The position numbers were made by a program, and so were the translations under genes. Below are positions 1 through 9,522 of a stretch of DNA of 64,000 bases, piece after piece. The notes under the pieces were generated by a model, which was not told the origin of the DNA, did no database searches, and worked only from the letters and a program-made list of their open reading frames with translations. How positions within the stretch are numbered: position 1 is the stretch's first letter; every line of letters starts with the position of its first letter. This stretch comes from Roseivirga echinicomitans (lineage in GTDB: Bacteria > Bacteroidota > Bacteroidia > Cytophagales > Cyclobacteriaceae), in NCBI RefSeq assembly GCF_001592935.1, contig NZ_LRDB01000050.1:186001-250000 (forward strand), written 5' to 3'.

Positions 1-1
1 G

Positions 2-673
2 GATTATATGACTTGGGAAGAAATAGCTGATGCCCAGAAAGCAGGCGTAGAAATTGGTAACCACAGCCATAGTCATCCTTTCTTTTTAAGCGTTTCTGAA
101 CAAACTAGAAGCAGCTTTTTCAAACAGGAAATGCAAGAGAGCCAGGAACTAATGAAAGCCAACCTCAACTTCACCCCAAAGGTTTTTGCCTATCCCTATG
201 GAGAGCACGATGAAGAAATGAAGACAATTCTATCAGAAATGGGTTTTAAAGGTGCCGTTGCTCAAAATTCTGGAGTGATAACGGAGTATTCGAATGTATA
301 TCAGTTCCCCAGATTTCCTATGTCAGAATCGTATGGTGATTTAGATCAGTTCAAAGAAAAAATGAAAATGAAGGGCATGGCGATCAGTGAAGCAGAGGCC
401 ATTTCTTCTGGAGATGGCAATAGTGTGAGAAAACCCAAAGTCAGTATAGCGTTTTTCAAAAATGACTTGGTTGTAGAATCAATGCAGTGTTTTGTTCAGG
501 GCAGCAGCTGCGCGAAGACCATGAAAATTACACAAGATGGAAAAGTAGCACTTTCAATTCGCCCCGAAACAGATTTAAAAAGAAGAAGAACACTATTCAC
601 GATCACTGTACCCGACTCAAAGGGAAACTGGCATTGGTACAGTTATTTGTGGGTGATCCCTGAAATTCAGTAA
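2..673 (+). CDS. Polysaccharide deacetylase (NodB-like), 5' end missing
   Basis: The reading frame is open to the left edge, so the first Met seen (position 8) is probably internal and the N-terminus lies outside the window. Visible NodB-fold motifs are GNHSHSHPFF, the metal-binding HxxxH of motif 2, and FAYPYGEHD, equivalent to the substrate-groove motif 3. The first catalytic Asp motif must lie upstream. After about residue 120 the protein changes to a beta-rich C-terminal part of roughly 100 residues that I do not recognise. The family removes N- or O-acetyl groups from polysaccharides such as chitin oligomers or peptidoglycan; the substrate cannot be told here. It converges on the next gene with 15 bp between stop codons. 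The family call is fairly secure, the specificity is not. Confidence 0.8.
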   Translation, partial: DYMTWEEIADAQKAGVEIGNHSHSHPFFLSVSEQTRSSFFKQEMQESQELMKANLNFTPKVFAYPYGEHDEEMKTILSEMGFKGAVAQNSGVITEYSNVYQFPRFPMSESYGDLDQFKEKMKMKGMAISEAEAISSGDGNSVRKPKVSIAFFKNDLVVESMQCFVQGSSCAKTMKITQDGKVALSIRPETDLKRRRTLFTITVPDSKGNWHWYSYLWVIPEIQ

Positions 674-688
674 TCAAGCGTTTAACAC

Positions 689-2032
689 CTAATTACTCCC
701 CAATTCCTTGAGTAATTGCTTGTTTGCAGGGTGCTCATTAAAACTGTCGAACTCCAAAAAGTAATTCCCTGGATCGTAACCGACAAAGCCTGAATATTTG
801 CCTTCTTCATCCTTAGAGATAGTATTCTCTCTCAGTTCGAAAGGTTTTTGGCCTTGCACATAGTTAAACCAACCTTCTAGGTCGTTGACGATAAAGCCTA
901 CGTTTACCGCTTTGTCCTTCGCATAAGAATGCATTCCCCTACTCACATCTACCAAACCTATATAACTGTCGTCAGTGGTTCTGTAAATCTTTGTCCATAC
1001 CTGATCTGCGGCCAACTCAAAGCCCATTACATTCTCATAGAAATTCTGAAGTGGCAATAAGTCTTTGTAATACAGCCAGGTAATTGAAGCATGAAAACCC
1101 AGCGTTGTTCCCTTATGATTCGCAGTCGTCAATACATCATGGGTATTGGCCAAATAAGGAATAAAGTTTTCATTCTCTTGGTCTTGCTTAAATACTTCAA
1201 ATTCAAGCAAATAACCTTCTGGATCAATGGCTACAAAGCCATCGTGCGGGCCTCCCTCCTTTGGTTTGTAAGTGTATTTGATCTCTACCTTCTTTTCTTG
1301 TAAGTAGTCATACCATTCTGCCAACTGGCGGGTGAGAAAAGCTACAGCCACAGACTTGGGTTCATCAGCGGAATGCATGCCTTTGGCAGCATCGACTAGT
1401 GTTAGGAAAGATGTGTTGGAGATCTTTAAGATATTGGCGTTGTCATATTGGGCTACAATTGCCAAGCCCATGACTTCAGTATAAAACTCAGTAGCCTTTT
1501 GTATATCCTTGTAATAGAGAAAGACATTACTTGCCTTGATACCAAAATCGGTCAATCTGCTGTAATTGGTATTGGCAGTGAGTTTATCATTAATTCCTTT
1601 GGCCGAATAGCCCAGCAAGCACCCAAGTCTTCTGGCAATTTCTTGCCTTTCTGCCCCTTCATATAAGCCAGACTTCTCTAAGCTACTTCTGTCCGCCTTC
1701 AATTGAATATAGGCTTCATAACTATTGCCCTTGTACAAAATGAGTATTGCTTTCCCTTCGGCTATTTCCGCATCGAACAAATCGGTTTTAATCAGTTCAG
1801 TTTCTTGGACTAGCTTCACACCGTACTTGTCGGCTATGGCTTCTGCCATGGGTAAAAACGCATCCATTTCAGCTGCTGTCATCGGTTCGCTGAAAGCAAT
1901 TTGCTTTGCGCCACTATCCACCATTTCAGCAAAGGCAGCTAAACTCCCGAGCTCATTACTGAACTTTTCTGGAGTACCACAACCCATTAAAAAAGCGGCA
2001 ATCAAGACAATGGTTAAGGCTTTAGATTTCAT
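689..2032 (-). CDS. Lipoprotein with two VOC (glyoxalase-like) domains
   Basis: This is a 447-aa exported lipoprotein: a hydrophobic signal ends in the lipobox LMGCG, placing Cys18 as the lipidated residue. Residues about 30-150 form a helical region of unknown function. Two vicinal-oxygen-chelate repeats follow, about 168-285 and 310-435, each with the pattern LYYKD...FY..VMG and ending in DPEGYLLEFE or DPGNYFLEFD. The two repeats could form one complete VOC barrel pair. The usual metal ligands are not obvious, so it may bind a ligand rather than act as an enzyme. It starts 2 bp after the amidase stop, so the two are almost certainly one operon. A role in handling a small molecule made by the amidase is inference. 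Confidence 0.75.
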   Translation of the reverse strand: MKSKALTIVLIAAFLMGCGTPEKFSNELGSLAAFAEMVDSGAKQIAFSEPMTAAEMDAFLPMAEAIADKYGVKLVQETELIKTDLFDAEIAEGKAILILYKGNSYEAYIQLKADRSSLEKSGLYEGAERQEIARRLGCLLGYSAKGINDKLTANTNYSRLTDFGIKASNVFLYYKDIQKATEFYTEVMGLAIVAQYDNANILKISNTSFLTLVDAAKGMHSADEPKSVAVAFLTRQLAEWYDYLQEKKVEIKYTYKPKEGGPHDGFVAIDPEGYLLEFEVFKQDQENENFIPYLANTHDVLTTANHKGTTLGFHASITWLYYKDLLPLQNFYENVMGFELAADQVWTKIYRTTDDSYIGLVDVSRGMHSYAKDKAVNVGFIVNDLEGWFNYVQGQKPFELRENTISKDEEGKYSGFVGYDPGNYFLEFDSFNEHPANKQLLKELGSN

Positions 2033-2034
2033 TT

Positions 2035-3702
2035 TTACTTTTTTGTTGAAAACAATGGCGGGTGTTGCTCATCAAAGTCTGTCACATTTTGATACGCTTT
2101 GGCCAAGGCTAAAATCACTCCCTCATCGTACAAATTACCAATAAGTGTTAAGCTTGTTGGTCTATTGCGTTGATCGAAACCTGTTGGAATGGCGATTACA
2201 GGATGCCCCGTTAAATTGGTCGTCAGCAACTGGCTTCCGCGAGAAGTTTGGGAAATGATCACATCGTACTGCATAAACAAAGCATTCACTTCTTCAATCA
2301 GCTGTCTTCTTTGACGGTTGGCCTGTATGTATTCTACAGCTGGAATAAAGCGGGCTTGTCGTAATGAGTTGGCCCGCGAGCCTTTGGTTTGTTCTACCAT
2401 ACTGTCTGCATCGCCTGAACGTACCAGGTCATCAAAGAAGGCACCTGCTTCGGCACGAAGAATGATATCGAAAACATTGAATGGATAGTCAGTTGGTAAT
2501 TCTATCGCAGTAGGCGTAATTCCCATTTCTTTAAATACAGCCAAAGCCGACCTGATGTTATTGCCTGTGGCGGAAGAATCTCGATCGATGTCTCTTTTCA
2601 AATAGGCCACTCTTAACTCGCTCGGCTTTTTGGTCGAACGATTAAAAGGCACATTGCTGGTGGTTGGGTCCTTTGGATCTTTACCATAAATGGCGTTGAA
2701 AACAATTTCACAGTCTTCAGCAGAACGACACATTGGGCCGATTTTATCCATCGACCAACTCAAACTCATTACACCATAGCGACTAACACGACCATAAGTC
2801 GGTCTTAAGCCTGTAATTCCATTTCTAGACGAAGGTGAGGTAATCGATCCCAAGGTTTCCGTACCCAATGAAAAGCCCACCAAGCCTGCTGAGGTAGCTG
2901 AACCTGGTCCAGCGGAAGAGCCACTTGCGCCTTGATTCAAATCCCATGGATTTTTGGTCTTCCCACCAAACCAGACATCTCCCCTGGCCAATGAGCCAGA
3001 AACCAGTTTCGCAATTAGCACCGCTCCTTGGGCTTCTAATTTCTTTACTACACTCGATGTATGATTGATCATTTGATGCTCATAAGGAGCAGCCCCCCAA
3101 GTGGTAGGATAACCTTCAACAGCCATCAAATCTTTCACCCCATAAGGAATACCATGCAATAGGCCTTTATAGTTTCCAGCAGCAATTTCCTGATCTGCTT
3201 TTCTGGCTTGTGCCATACCCAGTTCTTCCGTTAGGTTGATCACACTTTGAAGCTGAGCATCATAACGCTTTATACGATTGACATACAACTCCGTAAGCTC
3301 TACCGAAGTGATTTTTCTGTTCTTCAAAAGCGAAGCCAGTTGCGGAATACTATAAAATGCAATCTCCTCTCTATTGGCCGGCAATGCTACATTTTCAGGA
3401 ATAACGAAGGCTGCGTTGGCCTGTGCTACTGGAAACTCAAAACCAGCAGGATGCGGATCGAAAGTCATCGCAGGGAAAGTTTCGTTGTAGGTTTCGTATT
3501 TCCTCAGGGTATCATAGCCACGTTTATTTCTGCCCAAGTATTGGTACATCGTGTCAATGGCGTCTTTATCGAAATCCAAGCCCATTAGCTTTTGGCTGCT
3601 TCGGACATCTTTTTTCGTAAAACCATATTCGTTGGTTTTACAGCCTACGGAAATAGCCAGAACAAAGCATACGGCCATGATGAGTGTGAATTGCTTCTTC
3701 AT
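2035..3702 (-). CDS. Amidase-signature family hydrolase, lipoprotein
   Basis: The amidase signature is clear: catalytic Lys in GIPYGVKDL, and the Gly/Ser-rich loop GASGSSAGPGSATSAG followed by GFSLGTETLGSI, giving the Ser-cisSer-Lys triad that hydrolyses carboxamides. I place the start at 3702 rather than the longer frame at 3729, because the protein then opens with a Lys-rich signal peptide and a lipobox (ISVGCK), and because the upstream gene's stop at 3714 is then not overlapped. About 120 residues precede the amidase core, longer than in GatA-like enzymes. The C-terminal GHPVIAIPTG and SLTLIGN segments are typical. It is probably a periplasmic or surface amidase. It lies between the DUF5916 protein and the VOC lipoprotein, all on the minus strand with 2-11 bp gaps, consistent with one transcript. 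Confidence 0.88.
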   Translation of the reverse strand: MKKQFTLIMAVCFVLAISVGCKTNEYGFTKKDVRSSQKLMGLDFDKDAIDTMYQYLGRNKRGYDTLRKYETYNETFPAMTFDPHPAGFEFPVAQANAAFVIPENVALPANREEIAFYSIPQLASLLKNRKITSVELTELYVNRIKRYDAQLQSVINLTEELGMAQARKADQEIAAGNYKGLLHGIPYGVKDLMAVEGYPTTWGAAPYEHQMINHTSSVVKKLEAQGAVLIAKLVSGSLARGDVWFGGKTKNPWDLNQGASGSSAGPGSATSAGLVGFSLGTETLGSITSPSSRNGITGLRPTYGRVSRYGVMSLSWSMDKIGPMCRSAEDCEIVFNAIYGKDPKDPTTSNVPFNRSTKKPSELRVAYLKRDIDRDSSATGNNIRSALAVFKEMGITPTAIELPTDYPFNVFDIILRAEAGAFFDDLVRSGDADSMVEQTKGSRANSLRQARFIPAVEYIQANRQRRQLIEEVNALFMQYDVIISQTSRGSQLLTTNLTGHPVIAIPTGFDQRNRPTSLTLIGNLYDEGVILALAKAYQNVTDFDEQHPPLFSTKK

Positions 3703-3713
3703 TTTAAGGTAGA

Positions 3714-5927
3714 TTATAAGTTTAGCCAATAAGTGAGTTTAAATACCAATGCCCTAGATTTTGACCTTCCAATATCGATAAAACCACCATCTTCAGTGGC
3801 TAAATAATTGTCGGTGTAGACCAGGAAGAAATCGGATACTGGGGCAAATCGCCATTGAATTCTTGAGTTAATATTCAAGTTATCAATTTGGCTATTGTAT
3901 TGTACAAAAGTGGTCCAGAAAAGCTTTTTTGTAAAGGTAAAATCAAAACGCGGCCCAATTAAAATCAGATTAGCGTCATTGTAGGGTTGCGGTAAGCGAA
4001 TGCGGTTATAAGCGAAATTAATGCTTGTAAAACCTAGCGGTTGATATCTTAAAGAGACACTTCCTTCCAAATTCAAACGTGTTCCATTGTAATACTCCCC
4101 CGACCTTGTGCTGAGTGAATAAGAAACAGCCTTCCTTTGGTCTGATCGAAAACTGGCAATAAAGAGGTAGGTGGTATAATCTGTATCGCTGGGTAGCGCC
4201 AAACCGCCTGAACCGCTCGGGTCGAAACCATTGAAAAGGTAAGTGTACTGTTTTCTCAGTCGAAAACTGAGCGAAGTAGAATTCTTCCAATTCACATCAT
4301 AGAGCAAGTTGGCATCCCAATCCAATAAGCCATATTCAGCATTGCCCACCATATCGAAATCAATACCTGGCCCATGTCGCTGAACTCCGCTATTGGCTGG
4401 AAAAAAGGAATACCGTGCCGTGCCATTGAGCTGTTTTACATTTCGTCTTCTTACAAAACCAACTTCTGGGTTATAATTTGCACCTACTTTTTGAGAGAAC
4501 AAGTTCGCAGAAAGCTTGGGCACCCCATATGACAGGTTAAAGCCCGCAGCATAAGCCTCATCGGGTTGCACCTGATCTATGGATTGATGATAGAAGGCCT
4601 TTCCTGCCCATCTATTATTGGCTGAAGCCATGTTGTAATCCATGCCCACGGTTCTATTCCATTCCGTAAAGTTGGCAGCGTCATAGGCCTCTTCTTTCTG
4701 AAAAGTCTGCTTGTTCACCAGCAAGAATGAAACATTGGAGCGATTGAAAACCTTTTGCTGAAGCGATAGCACAGAGAAATTATAAGAAGGCAGCCCAATG
4801 CTTTCATCACTTCCCGCCTGCATAGAAAGAAAACCGAGACGCAAGTCATCATTTACTTTCCCGCTCAAACGTGTGCCTACTGGAATTGGGTTCTGAACGT
4901 TCTGACCAGTATTTTCATCCCGCGCCACCCCTATTCTTCTAGAGAAAAATGGCCGGGTACTACTCGTTCCATAAGCCGCAAAAAGGTCAGCATTTTCTAA
5001 AAAGAACTGGCGCCTTTCAGGAAAGAAGATCTCGAAGCGGTCTAAGTTCGTCACCTGCTGATCTACTTCCACCTGCGAGAAATCAGGGTTCACCGTAACA
5101 TCAAGGTTTAAACTGGGCGTTACCGCAAACTTCAAATCAAAACCTGCATCAAAACTGTTTTCGGAAAGGCTTTCATCGAGGTAGTTCTTCTTGGTGCCTG
5201 CCGCCAAATAAGGAATGAAGGAGATGTTCGAGCCGGGTTTCTTGGTGGGCTCATCCCAATTCAAGGTGCGCATAGTACCCAAATTAACGATAGAAAAATT
5301 ACGAGAAATAGGCGACCAAGTAGAGCGCTCAGTGTATTCACTGTCGATTCGATAGAAATTCACATTCCATTGGCTTTGATCTTCGGTAAAGCGCAACGTC
5401 TTAAAAGGAATGGCCATTTCTGCCACCCAATACCCATCATATTGTTTGACTACGCCTTGCCATTTATTGTCCCAGTCCAAGCTAAAGGCGCCATCTCCAG
5501 ATCCTCCATTGGCAATTAAACCTTCCCTGCGGACGCCAAAAGGATTAATACCAAAAAGCACCGCATTGGTATTGTCCTGAAATGGGTCAAAAATAACAGA
5601 AAATGAATCGTTCGCTTCTCCCCTAAAATCTCTTCTGAGCGATGGTGTAATGTAATTTCTCTCCCCATTCGGGTTTCTCATTACACCCGAAACATAGATG
5701 AACTCATCATCATACAGTATTCTTGCCGTGGTTTGCGCCACTGCCAAGGAAGAATCATAAGGGAAATACTGTTTGAAGTTATAAGCCGAATCGGCAAAAG
5801 CCCAAGCAGCTTCATCAAGAACACCATCAAGCACGATAGGGCCAGTAGTTCTTCTAATTTCTAATTCCTGACTGAAAGATGAAAGCCCAATAAAAAGTAA
5901 AAACAGGGCCAAAGATGTTTTGAACAT
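3714..5927 (-). CDS. DUF5916 outer-membrane protein with CBM9-like N-terminus
   Basis: A signal peptide (LFLLFIGLSSFSQ) is followed by a domain at about 20-210 that resembles the carbohydrate-binding CBM9-like fold (GPIVLDGVLDEAAWAFADSA, then alternating strands with WNVNFYRI). From about 230 to the C-terminus there are repeated amphipathic strands ending in an aromatic residue (FKLTYWLNL), as in an outer-membrane beta-barrel. This architecture is the Bacteroidota family DUF5916, often found near hydrolases and transporters; its biochemical role is unknown. At 737 aa it is near the usual length. It is first in the minus-strand cluster with the amidase and VOC lipoprotein. The FFPERRQFFLENADLF motif is strongly conserved in this family. 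Confidence 0.85.
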   Translation of the reverse strand: MFKTSLALFLLFIGLSSFSQELEIRRTTGPIVLDGVLDEAAWAFADSAYNFKQYFPYDSSLAVAQTTARILYDDEFIYVSGVMRNPNGERNYITPSLRRDFRGEANDSFSVIFDPFQDNTNAVLFGINPFGVRREGLIANGGSGDGAFSLDWDNKWQGVVKQYDGYWVAEMAIPFKTLRFTEDQSQWNVNFYRIDSEYTERSTWSPISRNFSIVNLGTMRTLNWDEPTKKPGSNISFIPYLAAGTKKNYLDESLSENSFDAGFDLKFAVTPSLNLDVTVNPDFSQVEVDQQVTNLDRFEIFFPERRQFFLENADLFAAYGTSSTRPFFSRRIGVARDENTGQNVQNPIPVGTRLSGKVNDDLRLGFLSMQAGSDESIGLPSYNFSVLSLQQKVFNRSNVSFLLVNKQTFQKEEAYDAANFTEWNRTVGMDYNMASANNRWAGKAFYHQSIDQVQPDEAYAAGFNLSYGVPKLSANLFSQKVGANYNPEVGFVRRRNVKQLNGTARYSFFPANSGVQRHGPGIDFDMVGNAEYGLLDWDANLLYDVNWKNSTSLSFRLRKQYTYLFNGFDPSGSGGLALPSDTDYTTYLFIASFRSDQRKAVSYSLSTRSGEYYNGTRLNLEGSVSLRYQPLGFTSINFAYNRIRLPQPYNDANLILIGPRFDFTFTKKLFWTTFVQYNSQIDNLNINSRIQWRFAPVSDFFLVYTDNYLATEDGGFIDIGRSKSRALVFKLTYWLNL

Positions 5928-6070
5928 TATACAAAACTAAAATTTGCCAGTCATTTATAAGTCCAATTTACATCAATGGAAAATAAAATTTGGCACATTA
6001 TGCCTACGCTCTTAATAGGACATTTCTGATTTGAACAACGGAAATCTATTACATCCCCCTTGAAAGACGG

Positions 6071-6110
6071 TAAAAAAATAATGGACTTCCCGCAAAGAGA
6101 AGCCCATTAT
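6071..6110 (-). terminator. Rho-independent terminator of the FtsX operon
   Basis: On the minus strand, 24 bp after the permease stop, a stem pairs ATAATGGGCTTCTC with a matching arm (12 of 14 positions) around a 6-nt loop and is followed by a run of T residues (seven A on the plus strand at 6072-6078). Confidence 0.75.
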
Positions 6111-6133
6111 CATGTTATAAATATATATTTTGG

Positions 6134-8818
6134 TTATTCCGCTCTCAAGGCCTTCACAGGGTTCGATTTAGCTGCCCTGATGGCATGATAGCTAATCACC
6201 AATGTGGTTAAGCCAAAGGCCAGGGCTGCGCTTAAAACAAACATGTCTGCACCTATGCTAATTTGGTAGGCAAAGTCTTTGAGCCAGTTGCTCATTAAAT
6301 ACCAAGTAAGCGGCACCGACAATACAATAGCGATGATCAACTGCCACGAAAAATCATTGAACAGCATTGCGAAGATTTTGAGTGGTGATGCCCCCAATAT
6401 TTTACGGATTCCGATCTCCTTCACCTTCGTATTCACAATAAGAATAGTAAGCCCTAATAGCCCTATACTGGCAATCAACACACTTAATACGGTAGCTATG
6501 CCGACAATTTTATTTACCCTTGCTTCATCTTGATACATTAATCGCAACTTCTCATCCACAAAATCGAACCTCAATTCTTCGTTAGGGAAAGTGGAAGCCC
6601 AAGCCTTATCTAGTATGGATTTCACTTCTAAAAGGCTCGTTCCAGTATATTTGAACACCAATTTTGGGGTAGGCGAATCGTTAATACTAATATCATTGAT
6701 GCCAGAAAATATGGTTTGGTCATTTTGTGTAATTACTAAAGGACGAACCTCGCTATGCAGCGACTCAAAATTGAAATCTTCGGTAATACCAATAATGGTG
6801 TTATTACCAAAGTCCTGCCCCGGAAGCTGCTTTCCTATGGGGTCAGTTAAACCGAAATAATCCACTGCGGCTTGGTTCAGAATAATGGATTCTCGCTTGT
6901 CTAAATCCAATGCAGGGTCAAAGTCTCTGCCCTCTTTCATTTGAATGCCAAAACTCGAAATATAATAAGGATCAACCACCAACAGGTTGAATTGCTTAAA
7001 GGCATCATTGTTATCATTGAAACCCACTTTCATCCATCCATTAGCACCGAAAATATGGCTTCCCATGGCGACATCCGAAACATCAGGGTTCGATTCTAGC
7101 TTGGTCTTCAATAGTTGACCGTTTTTAAAGCCAGAGGTAAAATTATCGCCTAAACCCTGTGCTTCAGGGGCTGGGTACAAAACCACAGAGACCATCGCAT
7201 CACGATTGAAACCCAAGTCTTCGTTCTGAATAAAATTGAGCTGTTTTTTCATGATCAAGGTGCTTGAGATCAGGAAGACTGTAAGCAATAATTGAAAGAC
7301 CAAGAGTGATTTTCGTAACACGTTCTTTCCGCCCATGCTGGACGAGCCACCACGAAGCACATTGGTTAATTTAAGGCTGGAAAGCACCAAAGCAGGATAA
7401 GCACCCGTAGCCAAACCGATGCCCAAAGCCATCACCAAATACACCCAAAGCGATTCAAAATCGAAGGGCATGACTAAATCTGTATTGGCCAAGTTATTGA
7501 AAAGCGGCAAGAGCAAATAGGCCACCACTAGTCCAATGACCATGGCAATAAAGGTGATCAGAACACTTTCCGAAAGATACTGCCAAACCAAACCTGATTT
7601 CTGTGCACCTACCACTTTTCTTACCCCAACTTCCTTGGCGCGTTTCATGGACTGCCCCATGGAAAGCGTGGTGTAGTTGATACAAGCAATCAAGAGTACA
7701 AGCAAGCCAATGGCCCCAAGCACATATACATATTTAGGATTGCCAACAGGCATATTTCCTAATGGAAATTCAGGATTCAGGTGAATGTCGGTGAGGGGTT
7801 GTAAGCCCAAAGTATACTCTCCTTCTTCTACCCTGTCGCCCAAAGCGGTTTTGACCATGGCAGGCAGTTTTTCTTCCGTAGCTGCGAGCGTAGAGTTCTC
7901 TCTAATCAGTACAAAGGTTTCTGGAGAAACATTGAACCAAGCTTGCAGTGCTTCTTTTCTATAGAGAATATCATCATTCTTGTTCGAGATCATCATGTCA
8001 AAACTGAAGCCTGTATTCTTGGGCAAGTCTTGCATAATGGCCGACACGTTGAATACGCGGTTCTCCCCATTGATCTGTACCGAAATGGGTTCGCCAATAG
8101 GCATTTTGCTTCCAAAGTATTTAGTCGCATAGGCCTCGCTGATGACGATGGACGTTCTATCCGCCAATGGCTTTTCTTGATTTCCATTCACAATAGGAAA
8201 TGAAAACATCTCAAAGAATTCTGGACTGGCTATGGCAATGGGCTCGTTGATTCTTGCACCTTCTTCCCCCACCAAAAAATTATTACGGTTGTATTGCACC
8301 GCCATTTCTATATCGGGAATATTGTCTTCGAGCGCCTTTTCTAAAGGAAGTGGTGAGTTGGTGTAAAAGAACTGTTGGTCACCACCGTAATCTTCTAATG
8401 TCCAGGTACGGTAGATTCTATCTCCTTTTTCATGGAATTTATCAAAGCTTACTTCGCGCTTTACATAAAGTGAAATGAGCAAAAAGCAGGCGATGCCAAT
8501 GGAGATTCCGGTTACATTTAAGAGGGTATTTACCTTCTGCCGCCAAAGTACCCTTGCGGCAATTTTAAAGTTGTTGCGTGTCATTGTTACAATATTTGAG
8601 TTGAACCTTGTTGTTTTCTTGATATTGGACCATTTGAAAAAGCGCAGCACATTCCAAGCGTAGCGCCAATTGGCCCTTCGTTTTCCATGGGTTTGGCAAT
8701 TGACCTGATAGATCTCTTCTAAGTCGCCACTGATTTCTTCCAAAAACTCTTCCTTGCAGAAGAAGGTCAGGAAGCGATAGCTCCAGCGCGGTGGCTTTAT
8801 GGATTGTTGTTCCTTCAT
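6134..8818 (-). CDS. MacB/FtsX-type ABC transporter permease with PadR-linked prefix domain
   Basis: An 894-aa permease. Residues 1-70 form a soluble prefix (WSYRFLTFFCKEEFLEEISGDLEE) typical of Bacteroidota FtsX permeases encoded next to PadR regulators. Then come TM1 (about 98-118, NVTGISIGIACFLLISLYV), a MacB-like periplasmic domain, three TM helices at about 375-480 with the coupling motif AKEVGVRKVVGA, a second periplasmic domain, and a repeat TM unit ending in KEIGIRKILGASPLKI. The doubled FtsX unit suggests an eight-TM protein. No ATPase is encoded nearby, so it must use one made elsewhere. Its start codon overlaps the PadR stop (TAATG), showing translational coupling. Substrate unknown; relatives export peptides or respond to antimicrobials. 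Confidence 0.9.
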   Translation of the reverse strand: MKEQQSIKPPRWSYRFLTFFCKEEFLEEISGDLEEIYQVNCQTHGKRRANWRYAWNVLRFFKWSNIKKTTRFNSNIVTMTRNNFKIAARVLWRQKVNTLLNVTGISIGIACFLLISLYVKREVSFDKFHEKGDRIYRTWTLEDYGGDQQFFYTNSPLPLEKALEDNIPDIEMAVQYNRNNFLVGEEGARINEPIAIASPEFFEMFSFPIVNGNQEKPLADRTSIVISEAYATKYFGSKMPIGEPISVQINGENRVFNVSAIMQDLPKNTGFSFDMMISNKNDDILYRKEALQAWFNVSPETFVLIRENSTLAATEEKLPAMVKTALGDRVEEGEYTLGLQPLTDIHLNPEFPLGNMPVGNPKYVYVLGAIGLLVLLIACINYTTLSMGQSMKRAKEVGVRKVVGAQKSGLVWQYLSESVLITFIAMVIGLVVAYLLLPLFNNLANTDLVMPFDFESLWVYLVMALGIGLATGAYPALVLSSLKLTNVLRGGSSSMGGKNVLRKSLLVFQLLLTVFLISSTLIMKKQLNFIQNEDLGFNRDAMVSVVLYPAPEAQGLGDNFTSGFKNGQLLKTKLESNPDVSDVAMGSHIFGANGWMKVGFNDNNDAFKQFNLLVVDPYYISSFGIQMKEGRDFDPALDLDKRESIILNQAAVDYFGLTDPIGKQLPGQDFGNNTIIGITEDFNFESLHSEVRPLVITQNDQTIFSGINDISINDSPTPKLVFKYTGTSLLEVKSILDKAWASTFPNEELRFDFVDEKLRLMYQDEARVNKIVGIATVLSVLIASIGLLGLTILIVNTKVKEIGIRKILGASPLKIFAMLFNDFSWQLIIAIVLSVPLTWYLMSNWLKDFAYQISIGADMFVLSAALAFGLTTLVISYHAIRAAKSNPVKALRAE

Positions 8819-9147
8819 TAACTGCCGAATGAGATGTTGGGAATGCGGTTGTATAAACTCATGCGCTGCTCTTGCACTTCGTCCAAAGCCTTTTTACCGA
8901 AAGCCGTGAGTTCAAAAATGCGTTTTCTACGGCCTCCCCTTTCATTCGTAGGTCCACCCATTTCGGAAGTGACAAAACCCTTTTCATCCAAGCGCCTTAA
9001 GGCAGAATGGATGGCACTAATATTTACCGATCGGCCTGTCTCTTTGGCGATATCGTCCATAATGCCCACCCCATAGGCTTCTGGATAAAGGGCGCCTACG
9101 GTAAGCAGCACCAGTTCTTCAAATTCTCCGAGGTATGTTCCTTTCAT
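8818..9147 (-). CDS. PadR-family transcriptional regulator
   Basis: A 109-aa protein with the PadR winged helix: LGEFEELVLLTVGAL, then helix SVNISAIHSALRRLDEKGFVTSEMGG (the AIHSALRRLDEKGFV part is the family signature), and the beta-wing GRRKRIFELTAFGKKAL. It has the short C-terminus typical of PadR-s2 proteins. It precedes and overlaps the FtsX permease by one base, so it most likely represses its own operon in response to a small ligand. The start at 9147 leaves a 375-bp divergent region to the serine hydrolase gene. An operator could not be identified with confidence. Confidence 0.92.
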   Translation of the reverse strand: MKGTYLGEFEELVLLTVGALYPEAYGVGIMDDIAKETGRSVNISAIHSALRRLDEKGFVTSEMGGPTNERGGRRKRIFELTAFGKKALDEVQEQRMSLYNRIPNISFGS

Positions 9148-9522
9148 GCGTATGGCGGTTAGGTTATTACTTACGCAAATATAAAAGAAGTATATCTTTC
9201 ACTTATGTACAACTAATTAACGGTAGTTAACACTGGGGAGGTATTGAATTGTGGAATATATGTGTTGAAGTGTGGATGTGTTGAGGTGTTGAAGAGTGGT
9301 TAGTGCTCGGTGCTCAGGGTTTAGTGTTTAATGTGTGGAAGTGGCAAAGTGTTGAAGTGTTGGGGTGTGATGAGGCAAACTCGTCAGACCTCTGAAAGTA
9401 GTCGGACGTGTGGCTTGTATTGGTAGAATCAAACACCTCAATTAACTATTAAATTAGTTGTTCGGTCGGTATGTTTTCTGCAATTTCCCGACTCAATCGA
9501 AAAACCATTACAAACACTACGC
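9148..9522. other. Intergenic region with G/T-rich degenerate microrepeats
   Basis: This 375-bp divergent spacer has an AT-rich part next to PadR, then, at about 9245-9370, a strand-asymmetric G/T-rich tract built from variants of GTGTTGAAGTGTGG. No ORF is supported. From about 9440 the sequence is AT-rich again and should hold the promoter of the plus-strand hydrolase; no convincing TTTG/TAnnTTTG pair was found. Confidence 0.6.

Noticed and set aside
1725-2144. 139-aa plus-strand frame
   Set aside because: It is antisense to the VOC lipoprotein and the amidase, which have clear domains; it is a shadow.
3703-3729. Upstream extension of the amidase by nine codons
   Set aside because: It would overlap the DUF5916 gene and displace the lipoprotein signal from the N-terminus.
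6279-6533. 84-aa plus-strand frame and similar ones within the permease genes
   Set aside because: They are opposite-strand shadows of long, well-supported FtsX genes.
9461-9476. TTCGGTCGG as a TetR-type operator before the hydrolase gene
   Set aside because: Only a half-site is visible and no TetR gene is nearby.
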